From assembly GCF_050947875.1 (NCBI RefSeq), contig NC_134568.1:249258767-249322766 (forward strand): 64,000 bases of DNA, in the 5' to 3' direction. The notes below the pieces were generated by a model. The model saw nothing but the letters and a program-made list of their open reading frames with translations, did no database searches and was not told the DNA's origin. A program made the translations under genes and the position numbers. Numbering within the stretch: the first letter of the stretch is position 1; every line of letters begins with the position of its first letter. The stretch is from Dermacentor variabilis. Taxonomy: Eukaryota; Arthropoda; Arachnida; Ixodida; Ixodidae. Positions 23,755 to 34,128 of the stretch are shown here, in pieces.

Positions 23755-24150
23755 AATAATCGCAGTCTCGCCTGCAAGGCGAAGCATCGATTGCGATAGC
23801 AAATTAGTGCACAGCTATACGAAGTAAGGATAGTAGTTTTATCGGCCGTATAAACTTGGAAACATTCGCTTACTAACTGAATTAACAAGCATATCGTGTC
23901 AGCGCGCACGAGCAAACATGAACACATCACACTCAATGAGCGCGGACACTCTCTGTCAAAACGCTCGTGTGAGCAAGCGCGGCAGCAGCAGCGAGCGAAG
24001 TGGCGTTCTCGCGGTCTACGCGAACTAAGCGGCGAGAACGTAGCGCGCACTAAGGTATGAGCCGTCTGCAGGTCACTTTCAAGATACGGGGCGCGCGGCA
24101 GTGTAAAGCAAGCACTTGTACTTTGTACGCAATTGCTATCGCCATAAAAA
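23755..24150 (+). mobile_element. MITE-like repeat inserted in the tandem array
   Basis: Near its ends are GCGATAGCAAATTA (left) and, in reverse complement, GGCGATAGCAATTG (right), suggesting imperfect terminal inverted repeats. The interior has no ORF. A second copy is at 19240-19540 (minus). The extra 385-428 bp in the surrounding tandem array agrees with insertion here. Confidence 0.6.
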
Positions 24151-25085
24151 TTTCTTTATTCAAGTGTTAGAGTATGTGATATGGCAGCTATCACATATGC
24201 TTCCCAGTGTCCTGACGTAGCTGTAGGTTACAACAGGTTTATATTTCGTGGAACGGGTAGGGGGCTGATGCTAAGTGCAATATGCGATAAAAACGTTTAC
24301 GTTCCTGGTCCAGTTAGAAGCCTTGCAAAGAATTTGTGAGCCGTCGAATTTCTGCCCCCTTTTTTCATGCGTAATAAAACGTTCCTACTTGGTTTCAGCG
24401 ATGTCCTCAGTGAAATAAACAAGACACTTTGTATATATTTGGCGAAAATACAGGGCGCGTTATAAGCTGTATGTAGGTTAACTACAAAGACAGGGGACTA
24501 AACATGAGATTTGCAGAGAATTATGCGTACAAGCGATCAGGGGCTTTGTGAATCTGTTTTTACGAACAAAGCAGAATTTATCTCGCTGCCCTCGGAGAAC
24601 TGTGGCTCTACCAATATCAAATCTATGAGAAATTGAGGGGTAGGGAGGGGGCATGGAGGTAAAAGGACACTATGGTAACTGTTATGGCGAAGTAACATGT
24701 TAGTTGACGAATTACTGGCTTTTTCTAAATTCCCAACAATAACTGCTCGAAAGCATTAGATGCGGGCAAAGTTTCAAACGGAAGTCATATGCGGGCAACT
24801 CTTTAAAGAGGCCCTGAACCAACCCTCCGGCTTTGTGAAATAACCTAGTCCGCGGGTAGCGTACGCTGCTGTGAACACCTGAGCGAAGTTTTGCTGTGGT
24901 ACGCGATGCGTGGAGCTCGCAGGCGGATCGCGAAGTCATTTTTCTCTCAAACGCTCTCTTTTCAACAGCAGGCCCTATCCTCGCTTTTTGGACGCTTTAT
25001 TTCGTCATCAGACGCACTATTTCGTCATTCCCGTAGACGGCTGCTATTGGTGGATAGCTGACATCAAGCTGCGGTCGGCTACATG

Positions 25086-25892
25086 AGGTCTCCTCGATTT
25101 GGCTGCACTTTTTGCACTAGTTCAGAAAAGTGTCGTGCCAGTGCAGCGCCATTTCTTCAAGTGTAAGTGTAGCGCGGCACTAGCGCTCTCAGTGCAGCGG
25201 TCAAATCGAGGACAAAAGTGCAAGAACGTACAGGCCTTCGTCTGCTGCGACTGGGCGGCTGTGGCTTTTCTTTTGTTGGTGTGTGCCGCGAGCTTAAACG
25301 TGTGCGCAATGGCCTTTTTGGTCCTGTGGAAAGAATTTATGTATTAGTACCTAGAAATTAGGTCAACTTCGGCATCATTATTCAGAAAGCATGACCGAGC
25401 GCGGTTTCCACACATTTCTGAATCATATGGCACAACGTTTCAAACGACTGACCGATGTGGTTTTTAACGTCGAGGTAGCGGTAAGCTCGTGAAAATTAAT
25501 ACAAACGACTGTGACTTGAGGGAAAATCCCGGCCTTCAGTGCACTTAGCAGCAGCTGAAGCCGGAAAGCGCTCTTAACAAGATGCTGCGTACACATCCTG
25601 AAGAAAACTGGCGTCCGTGCTGCGTTACTAATAACAGGCGCCGTCGATGCCTTCTACCAACACCCGCATGGCCACGGAGGCGCATGTGTCGTCTGCTATC
25701 AAAAGCCTTGCACTACGTGCACGAGAAAAGAACTTGCGGAGAATCTAGTGCCGAAGTGTACATGAACTCGTGCAGCACGACGTCAAATCGAGTACCGAAG
25801 TGCAGGTGGCGCTAGCTGCACTGGCAAATCGAGTGCTAGAGTGCTGCACTCCCTGAACTAGTGCAGAAAGTGCAGCCAAATCGAGGAGACCT
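25086..25892. mobile_element. Nested 807-bp DNA element with 40-bp inverted ends
   Basis: 25086-25125 (AGGTCTCCTCGATTTGGCTG...) and the reverse complement of 25853-25892 match at 39 of 40 positions. Both flanks read ATG (25083-25085 and 25893-25895), a possible 3-bp target duplication. Several sub-terminal CAAATCGAG words recur near both ends, as is common for transposase binding arrays. No ORF with transposase motifs is present. Confidence 0.85.
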
Positions 25893-26814
25893 ATGGTGTA
25901 AATACCGCGACCGCCGCGGAATGCCGCCACGAGTCCACTGGAAGCGCACTGCGGCTCGCTGAAGACAACCGCGTTTGGCTTATGTTTAGCGCGTCGTAGG
26001 CACCAAAGGCGGAAGTCGTGGCGTCTAAAACCCCTTTTATTCTGGAAAGTAGTGACACTCTTATTTGCCGCCGCACCCTCACCCACGCCGCTGAACTCCT
26101 CTCATTTCTCCTCGCTGTCGCCGCGCGTGCGCTTCCCTCGCGCTGATTGGCTGCAGCGCGCGAACCCTAACGTCAAGAAGACGTCATGAAACTTGGTTTA
26201 GCTTTTTTTTTTTTTTTGCCCGGCCGCCATTCGCCACGTGTTGGTCATGCGGCCACGGCGCACATGCGTTTTGCAAGTTAGGCGAGCTTTGTTTGCCGGA
26301 AGAACGCCTGGATGCTGTGCTTTTCAATGCAGCTATACGCGGGAAAAATGACTAGCGTTGTTGCAATCCTCAGCGGAAAACGGGACGTCGTGCGGCGAAA
26401 ACACATCGGGAGAAAGGATTTCACACCTTCGAAACACGTCGTTTTTTTGTTTTGTTTTTTCGAGGCAAGCGCTGTACTTCTGTCAATACTTGTAGGCAAA
26501 GTTGCACCAAGATTTTTATAATTTTTGCAAGCTTGACTCTGTTAAATTCATCACAGTGCACTGTACATTTAGCGCGTGTAAAACATGTGGCAAACTTTTT
26601 TCTATCTTTTCGCGTCAAGGTGCAGTGTTGTTGTTTTTTTCGCGTTCGCATTATCTTTAAACCATATATTTTTAAAGTGTTGTGCCTGCGACTCGGCGTT
26701 CGCCCAAATAATTGTCTCGCTTTCCTTCATAACTTTTGAGCATTGCACTTGGGAAGCCACGGAAGCCGATACTTTTTACTCTTGGTATGTTTACGCGTGT
26801 TCTATGCGGCGAGT

Positions 26815-26815
26815 T

Positions 26816-26881
<66 letters not shown>

Positions 26882-26928
26882 TATATATATATATATTATA
26901 TATATATATATATATAATTATATATATA

Positions 26929-27005
<77 letters not shown>

Positions 27006-27020
27006 TATATATATATAATT
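26815..27020. repeat. (AT)n microsatellite, about 205 bp
   Basis: Nearly pure TA/AT with interspersed TATAATTATA breaks. The spurious Tyr-Ile open frames here are not genes. Confidence 0.98.
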
Positions 27021-27407
27021 TCATACAAGCACTTTTTTGACGGTTCAACGCGTAAGAAGGAACGGGAGCACAGAGGAGGCCGTGTTTGTCAGTAACTCCG
27101 CTTCTGCTGGACGCATTGAAGTACTTCTTGCGGCAAAGTATTTCTGAAATAGCCTATTTTCAGTTCAAATGCCTTTTTCCACTTCGATAAAAAGTGGTTC
27201 AGGGCCCTTTTAAAATATGTGAAACAGTAACAGGGCAAACTGAAACATTTATTGTACCTGTTCGAGAGCCACAGCTTCGGCGTGAGAACGACGGCTGTCG
27301 CTTTAACGTCATTGTGTGCTGTAAAAGAACCGTCTCAACGTTGGTTATTTGAGCTGCCTGCACACTGAAACGGCATCCACGACGAGAAAAAAAAAAGTCA
27401 ATGCGTC

Positions 27408-27613
27408 CAGTGGCGTAGCTAGGTCGTCTGGCACCCGGGGCCCTTAGTTCTTCTGTCACCTCCTTCCCCCCGGGTGTAGTCGAGGAAAGCACGGATATCG
27501 ACAATTTTCGGGTGTCTTCAGACGTATATGACCCCCCCCCCCCCTACTGGCCCCGTGCACCCGGGGCCCACGGACCCCCCTTCCCCCCCCCCCCCCCTGT
27601 TGCTACGCCACTG
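27408..27613. mobile_element. hAT-type MITE with 8-bp target-site duplication
   Basis: The 206-bp unit begins CAGTGGCGTAGC and ends GCTACGCCACTG (perfect 12-bp inverted ends). It is flanked by AATGCGTC at 27400-27407 and 27614-27621. An 8-bp duplication is the hallmark of hAT transposition. The interior is C/G-homopolymer-rich (poly-C near 27530-27545 and 27585-27596). No ORF. Confidence 0.92.
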
Positions 27614-27621
27614 AATGCGTC

Positions 27622-28039
27622 ATGTCACATGGGTATCGTATATAACCGAAAAATACGTGGCGTATATGAATAGCGGAAACGTGCTTAGAATTATTTATTA
27701 TTCGAAACGCACGCTTTTTAAGTCTTTGTTATTTCTCGTCATCATCGCAAATACAAAAAACAGATCCAACGGGCCCTGTTGAAATATATATACAGCGAAG
27801 CTTTCCGTAAATGCATAGGGAGTGCTGAAGCAAGTGTTTGTGCTTATTCAATCTCAGTGCGGAATGAAACCGAAGGCTTTATTCATGTTATCGAATAATA
27901 CAATACATCTTTGAATGCAACCAGCGTTGTAATAGTTGAAAGACAGAAGCTGGCTTTCTGCGCCATTGGTATCGGGTACCCGACCTCCGCTTGGAGGCGC
28001 AGATGCGACCGTACAGGGCATCTGTAAAGGGACCGTACA
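27622..28039. other. Non-coding stretch
   Basis: No gene recognised. A GACCGTACAGGGCAT segment is directly duplicated near 28009 and 28030, just before the family D fragment. Confidence 0.5.
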
Positions 28040-28430
28040 GGGCATCGTACAGGGGAAACGACGGAGCATGTTTTAGTAGAATGTGAAGACGTCTACCCAG
28101 CGGTCGATTTAGGCACCACTGGCGTCCTTGAAGCCCTTCGGTTCAGCGGGAGCAGTGGTAAAGCAAACATGTCTGCAATAGACATTAGTAAGAGGCGATT
28201 GGAGGATTGGTGGAAGAAAAGTAGGGAAACGACAAAAGACGGAGACATACAAAAGCACAGTTCGCAATAGGGGATCAGAAAATTTGGGCGCGGTAGTTCA
28301 TAGTGTTCTTTTTTTTTCTTTTTTCATTGTTTAACCTAGGTAGGACATTAGGCAGTATAGTAGCAAGAGCTTGGTGGCCCAGCCCACCGCCCCGTTCCAA
28401 AGGGGACGCTCATAACATCCATCCAGGGCG
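28040..28430 (+). pseudogene. Family D LINE 3' fragment D4
   Basis: Begins around GGAGCATGTTTTAGTAGAATG (end of the Cys/His motif) and continues through CCCAGCGGTCGATTTAGGC, AAACATGTCTGCAATAGA and GGAAACGACAAAAGACGGAG to the complete family 3' end (AACCTAGGTAGGACATTAGG at 28333, CCGCCCCGTTCCAAAGGGGA near 28390), then CATCCATCCA. It closely matches D1 and D2. Strongly 5' truncated. Confidence 0.85.
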
Positions 28431-28850
28431 TTGCAGGCGACGCAACGCATGCGCAACATGAGCCCATCTCCAGTGCCCTCCCGTCTCATCGCGGTTCTCC
28501 GCGTCGCGACCCCCTTCGCCCTCTCGACCAGCGGTCAACGACCCCAATGCGCAAGCTGGTTTCCTCCCTCTGCCTTCCACTGCTGCGGGCGAAGTAGAGC
28601 CATCGTCCCTAATTGGCGCCGCTGTCTCGTAGCTGTGTGTGCGCTATTCGGCCAGAACGCACGAGCAGCAGCTGCAGCAGGCAGCCATGGTCAGTAAGAG
28701 AGGCGCACGGAGGTTCGCAAAGAAATCTGCACTTTAAAAATATAAATAAAAGGAAAGGCACAGTGCAAGCTGCAAACAGAATCATGATGTCGTACATCAT
28801 ACAAATATGCGGCAGTGACGTCAGATTGTGTTACACTAGTATTACGACCT

Positions 28851-28968
28851 CTTTCGATCGCAATCGAGCTCGATTCGGATATATAAATTCCCGACCCCGA
28901 TTGGTTCCCTTCTGCAGCTTGCGCAAAGGCGCCAATCGTGACCGATCGGGCTCGATCGTGATCGAAAG
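28851..28968. repeat. GATCG-rich imperfect inverted repeat
   Basis: 28851-28878 (CTTTCGATCGCAATCGAGCT...) and the reverse complement of 28942-28968 agree at about 24 of 27 positions. Inner CGATTGG/CCAATCG words extend the hairpin. A TATATAA lies in the loop. Word composition resembles 16230-16500. Function unknown. Confidence 0.7.
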
Positions 28969-29489
28969 CGCGCCGTTTGACACCGTATGAGCCGCCGCCA
29001 CATGTGTTATGCGTAAGGTCACTGTGTGCTCGGTAAGGGCAGGCAAAACACGCACCTGGTGCAGGAATGTACTATAAGCTAGCGATGAATAATTTTATGG
29101 ACAGGATCTTCCAATATTTCCGGAGAAGATGTATTGCGCGATAACGCTATGCATACGTAACTTTTCACGCGCCAATTCTAGCCAATTATGTGCTCACGGC
29201 CTATTGAAACATATCTTGGAACGTGAACGTAGTTAAATTAACTTAAGGACATGACGCGATGAGGTTCCCCAGACACGTGCTTTAAAGAAGGATTAACTGT
29301 AGGGTAAATCAGCGAAACAGCCATTTCACCGCCACAAAGAAACGCTGTGCAAACATCTGTCAAGATGTGTTGAAGCCGAACTCCACGAAGAAAAAATCGT
29401 AGTTGGCCTAGTAAACAGGAGACTCACTGCATACGTTCATTTGACTTAGGGGCTGCCTGTTCGTGTAATCTTTGTACTTCATTTCATTT
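28969..29489. other. Non-coding stretch
   Basis: Nothing recognised. Confidence 0.5.
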
Positions 29490-29870
29490 TGCTACATTAA
29501 GGACCGCATGCGGGGTATATTAAATAAGGGGTGGTTAACATGTATACAAAAGAGAAGGCAGGTGTTACGGTGAAATACAAGTTTGAACAGCTTCCAAAAG
29601 TTCTGAATGACATGTGATGGCAGCGACATTGAAGGGTACGTCGTTCCAGTTTCTGGCAGCCCGAGGAAAAAACGAAGCTTGAAATGTGACAGTTCGTGTG
29701 CGAGGACGAGCAACTTGGAGTTGACGGCTGGTGCGCTGTGACATGCGTGAAGATGATGGCGTGATGTAAGTTGGGCGACTTAGCGAGCTGTAAAAGAATT
29801 TGGCATAAATATAGAGCGTGGCGATACGACGACGAAAAGCAAGAGATGTCAAGCTATGGTCCTATAACGT
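29490..29870 (-). pseudogene. CR1/jockey-like LINE fragment (end of ORF2 without RNase H)
   Basis: The minus frame 29565-29852 reads SSRMSQRTSRQLQVARPRTR, then SFFPRAARNWNDVPFNVAAI and SELLEAV. The R..SFFPR...WN.(L/V)P signature is typical of the C-terminus of CR1- and jockey-type ORF2 proteins, which end shortly after RT. The frame ends near 29560 and short 3' sequence follows. Strongly 5' truncated. Confidence 0.7.
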
Positions 29871-30179
29871 AAAACTATTCCAGTATGTTTTTTTTTCTAA
29901 TCTCCTGACGTCAAATTTGGGTAACCGCTGACGCAAGCATGCATCGGGCGGTGACCCGCATGCAGGGTTGTCTGAACAGACCGATCAAACGCTCTCCTTA
30001 ATTATAGGAGGTCACTTTTGTTTGCTTTAAAAACTAATAACATTGCCTATACAGTGCGCAGCTTGTGATCTCTAATTGGCTGACAAGAGGCGAGGAGCAC
30101 GCTGAAGTGCACGCCGAGTCAGTGCACTGAAAATCGATAACAGGATGAGTAGGGTGGTGCCGGCTTCTGCGATTGGTCC
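29871..30179. other. Non-coding stretch
   Basis: Nothing recognised. Confidence 0.5.
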
Positions 30180-30456
30180 GCTTTCCCTTACTTAGCTTGC
30201 GGTGGATGGTCGAAAACCGCGGCGGCATGCAAAAGAAGGTTGAAAATGCCGCTAAAACGGATCCTCAGCAGATTTGGCAGAGCGAGGTCGTAAACGTGCC
30301 AAAAGCGCTCGAAAACGTTACGCGACCACGCAAGAAGTTTTAGTGTAGGCAAATAAACCCATGCTCTCCGGAAGGTGCGAGTAGCCAGTGCCTGGGCGAT
30401 CGACGGCAGCCAACCCAAAGTAATCTTTCGAGGGACGACGACGACGAAGTTTTCCT
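30180..30456 (+). promoter_or_regulatory. Possible distal 5' UTR of the LINE at 34129-39711
   Basis: If the minus-strand LINE (30464-34051) is removed at its 7-bp duplication, this sequence becomes contiguous with 34059-34128 just upstream of ORF1. It is GC-richer than its left flank, as expected of a LINE 5' UTR and internal promoter. This is inferred from geometry alone. The left boundary is a guess. Confidence 0.3.
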
Positions 30457-30463
30457 GCTAAGG

Positions 30464-33400
30464 TGAGAGAGAGAGAGAATCAACTTTTGTGCTGAGCCCT
30501 TATTGACGGTTGGTGCGCGCTGGCACCAGATGGGGTGGAACCTTCTTCTCAGGTCCCATATGCGTCCAGCAGTTCCTGGCCCCTAGCCGCCAGCGCGAGC
30601 TGGGTCGGTAGGTCGGGGCTGGACAACAAGGTCTCCCATCGCTCGGGGTGTTGGGGCTGGGGAGGGTGGGGGGTAGGGATGGTGGGTAGTTCTTGAGCTT
30701 AGTGCACTCTGCAAGGATGTGTGCTAGAGTGCCTTTTGACCGTCTGCAAAAAGGGCATGAAGTGTCATGCTCTGTTGGGAACATCTTGTGCAAGAGCACG
30801 GGATGCGCTAGCGACCCCGCTTGCGTGCGTCGCAAGATCGTTTGCTGCATTCGGTTGAGTTGCGGATGCGGACGGGGAAGCCTACATCTGCCACTTCTGT
30901 ACATTTGCGTGATTTCTTTGTAGCTTGTCACGGGGTGCGGTAGCTCTGGCTCGTCCTCGGCCCGGATTGAAAGTTCTCGGGCATAGTGGTCGGCGAGTGC
31001 GTTGCCTTCCACTTGCGAGTGAGCCGGGACCCACACGAGCTCAACGGCCCGTCCCGGTGATTTGCATTTGGTGAGGATCGCTAGTGCCGCGGGAGAGATG
31101 TTCCCCTTGCGGTAGCTTGCGTAAGCCGTCCGGGAGTCTGTGACCACGGTCCTCACTCCCGGTGGTGCGAGTGCGAGGGCCACGGCCACTTCTTCTGCTT
31201 CGGCTGTATTCGTCGTCCGTATCGACGCGCCTGTGACCAGTTTATCAATGGTGGTGACGACCGCCGTTGCTCTGGTTCCGTGCTTGGGAAGCAAGGCGTC
31301 CGCGTAGAGGACCTCGGGGTCCTCTTCCAGCTGTCGAGCCAGTGCCTTGGCCCGCGCAGTGCGTCTCTCGTTGTTCCTCCCCGGCTGCATGTTCCGGGGG
31401 AGGGGCTTGGTTTTAATAATGTCTCTCCACGTTGTGGGGAGCGGCTCTGTTGTCGGTAGCTGTTCAATTTGCCATCCTATCTTGCGTAGGACGGCCCGAC
31501 CGTGCTCTGTCCGGCTCAGCCTTACTCTCTGCTGGGATAGGTGTGCTTCCACCAGCTCTTCCACCGTGTTGTGGGCACCCATTTCCAGCAGCTTCTGCGT
31601 TGACGAGTAGACTGGGATGCCCATGGCGAGTTTGACTGCCTTCCTTATCGTCGTGTTCAGCGTCTCGCGGTTCACCTTCGGAAGTTGGAGGTACGGGGCG
31701 GAGTACGTTACGCGTGACACGACGAATGCCTGCACCAGGCGCAGTGCGTCTTCTTCTTTGATTCCTCTGTTCCGGTTGGTGACTCTCCGGATCATGCTCA
31801 GGACTTGCTCGGATGTGGTCTTGATTTTGTTGACGGCTGCGTGCGCCTTGCCGTCGCTGCGCAACAGCAGGCCCAGTATCCGGATCTGCTGCGTTGGTTT
31901 GATCTCTGTGCCGTCGATGGTGATGATTATGTTCGGCGGCGGCTCTTGCTTTGGTCTGCCGGGCTGTACCATGAGCAGCTCCGATTTCTGTGGAGCGCAG
32001 CTCAGGCCGCAGGTCCTGGCATACTCGTGGACTGTCGTTGCCGCTCTCTGCAGGGCTTCCTCCGCCCAGGCATCGGACCCCGCGCGGTTCGTCCACACCG
32101 TTATATCGTCGGCATAGAACGCGTGGTCCACGCCCTCGATCTGATTGAGTAGTTCGGGCAGGGGCAGGAGTGCTAGGTTGAAAAGCAGAGGCGACAGGAC
32201 AGACCCCCATTGGGGTACTCCTGTCTCCGAGCTCCACAGGCTCTGACCGTTCATTTCCTGTCCGGATAGTTGCTGTTCTATTGGTTAGGAAATCTTTAAT
32301 ATAGCCGTAGGTCTTGCGGCCACACCCCGTCTTGCGCAGGTTCTCGAGCACGCTGCCGTGGGACACGTTGTCGAAGGCCCCTTTGAGGTCCAAAGCCAGT
32401 ATACCCCGGGGCGCGTGCCTCGTTGCTCTTTTAATCACTAGTTCGTGTAATTGGATCAGGACGTCCTGGGTGCTCAGGTGCTGGCGGAATCCATACATGG
32501 TCGCCGGCATCTGATTTGTCTCGTCCAGGTGTGCTTGAAGTCTTCTGAGAACCATGCGTTCCATGACCTTGGCCACACAGGACGTGAGCGAGATGGGGCG
32601 CATGTTCTCGATGGTCAGAGGTTTGCCGGGTTTAGGTATGAACCGTACCTCGGCCTCTTTCCATTCTGCGGGCAACTTCGAGCTTTCCCAGGTTCTGTTG
32701 ATGTGACCCAGGAGCCCGCGTGCCGCCGCATCACTCATGTTATTGAGCAGCTTGTATGTAATGGCGTCCGTTCCGGGTGCGCTCGTCTTATTACTTTCGT
32801 CTATGGCTGTTAATAACTCCGTGATGGTGAACGGTTCATCCAATGCCGGATTTTCCGGTCTCCCGTACTCCTCCGGTATCGGAAATCGCCCTCTCTCCGT
32901 CTTGAGGTAGATCGCCTTGAGGTCTTCAATGAGCCTTTGGTCATTGCCATCGTACGCGTTCAGCACTTTGGTGAGGTTGCGGTTGGTTGCGGTCTTGCTG
33001 CTCAACGGGTCGATCAGGTGTCTGAGCAGGCACCAGGTCTTGCGCGCCGACAGCTTTCCCTGCAGCCCGTCGCACGTACTCAACCAGTTCTCTCGGCACA
33101 ACTTGGTTGCGTATTCAGCGATCTGTTTGTTAAGGAGCGCGATGCGTTTGACGAGCTTCTTGTTTCGTTGTTGACGCTTCCATCTTCGCGTGAGCGAGTG
33201 CCGCGCCTCCCACATGTGTGCTAGTTTGGCGTCGACGAAGGGCGTCTGCATCGTTGTCACCACTTCTTGAGTAAATCTGTCGAGCGCGATCTTTTGTTCT
33301 CGCGCCCATTCTGCGTACGTTTGATGTCTGCCATCCTCCGCGTTTTCTCCGGAGGTCTGGTTTTCTTCGTCCGTGTGCTTGCGCATTCGGTCCCAGTCGG

Positions 33401-34051
33401 TGATCCGGGCTTTGCCGAGGGCTGCCCGGTACCTTGGTCCCTTGATCGTTACACTTATGATGCTGTGGTCGGAGCCCAGGTCTACGTCTTCGTTCCGCCA
33501 GGCCACTTCTAGGGAGCCCGCCATCCACGACAGGTCCGGGGTGGTGTCCCTGTTGACGCTGTTTCCCTTTCGGGTGACGACGCCCGGTTCATTAAGGAGC
33601 GCCATTTCTTGGTCCTCCATTGCCTTTGCTAGAGCCTTGCCTCGTTTAGATTGGTATTTGTAACCCCATGTAGTGTGAGGGGCGTTGAAGTCGCCTAGGA
33701 CCAGGAGCGGCCTGTTCCCCGCCAACCTCTTCGCCTGGCTCACTGTTGTTTCAAAGTCGTACTGCCTTTGTGACGGCCTGCAGTATGCGCTCATCACAAA
33801 CAGGTTTCCGGCACTGCCAATAGTCCTTGTGTGAACCTCGACCAGCGTGTGTTCGCAGCCCTTTTGCGCCGTGAGGTGCTGGGTGGCTGCTATGTTGGTG
33901 CGCACCAGTAACGCCGTCCCGCCTTCCGTCGGATCCGTGTAGGTCACGTAACCCGGGAGTCTGGGTCTGCCGTGTGTCTCTTGTAACGCGATCATATCCG
34001 GTTTCTGGTCGAGCCCATCTATGTGAAGTTGTAACTCGGCTTCCTTGGTGC
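30464..34051 (-). mobile_element. I-type LINE, 5'-truncated, with candidate 7-bp target duplication
   Basis: The coding strand is minus. The 5' end is cut inside the endonuclease start and the 3' end is AAAGTTGATT followed by (CT)n at 30466-30480. GCTAAGG occurs at 30457-30463 and 34052-34058, consistent with a short target duplication. The 3' end resembles the fragment at 16735, so both belong to one family with variable simple-repeat tails. Confidence 0.8.
30500..34047 (-). pseudogene. ORF2 of I-type LINE: endonuclease, RT, RNase H (one frameshift)
   Basis: About 1180 codons. The endonuclease lacks its first strand: it opens in KEAELQLHIDGLD and keeps IALQETHG, LVLGDFNAPHTTWG and DLGSDHSII. 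RT has FIPKPGKP, RPISLTSC, GFRQHLSTQD, ALDLKGAFDNVSH and, after the shift, an intact FYADDITVW. RNase H keeps all its expected catalytic residues (VLYADALL, AEAEEVAVAL, VVTDSRTA, VPAHSQVEGNALADHYA). A C-terminal CPFCRRSKGTLAHILAEC Cys/His motif follows and the ORF stops at 30500. Reading frame changes in the run of five C (plus strand) at 32204-32208, where the RT motif PQGSVLSP is distorted. With only one frameshift this is a fairly young insertion, but it cannot move itself because the 5' end is missing. Confidence 0.9.
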
Positions 34052-34058
34052 GCTAAGG

Positions 34059-34128
34059 AAAGAACGCGCCAATAAAGTCAAGGAATCGATCGCGTACAGG
34101 CGCGGTCGCATCAAAACGTCAAAGGAAG
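34059..34128 (+). promoter_or_regulatory. 5' UTR immediately upstream of ORF1 of the plus-strand LINE
   Basis: Short GC-rich leader (contains CGATCGCGTACAGGCGCGG) between the truncated minus-strand LINE and the ORF1 start at 34129. Assigned by position. Confidence 0.4.

Larger units (their letters stand above)
22300..24600. repeat. Decayed tandem array, units of about 540 bp
   Basis: Two anchor sequences recur in the same order. TTCCCAG(TGTCC) lies at 22722, 23269 and 24201, and (G/A)TGTCCTC followed by a ...TAAAC(A/G)AGACA block lies at 22911, 23442 and 24401. The first interval is 531-547 bp. The second is longer by 385-428 bp, which is about the length of the repeat inserted at 23755-24150. 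TTTTGAAGAAAT and TTTTTTCATGC blocks also recur. No coding content. Units are strongly diverged. Confidence 0.6.
24802..27214. mobile_element. 2.4-kb inverted-repeat element carrying a nested element
   Basis: The left end TTTAAAGAGGCCCTGAACCA (24802) and the reverse complement of the right end, TTTAAAAGGGCCCTGAACCA (27214), agree at nearly all positions. The terminal motif is shared with 3411-4074. The interior holds a second inverted-repeat element (25086-25892) and an (AT)n tract (26815-27020). No transposase is recognisable, so it is non-autonomous. Confidence 0.6.

Noticed and set aside
26740..27018. Long Tyr/Ile open frames
   Set aside because: They are translations of the (AT)n microsatellite.
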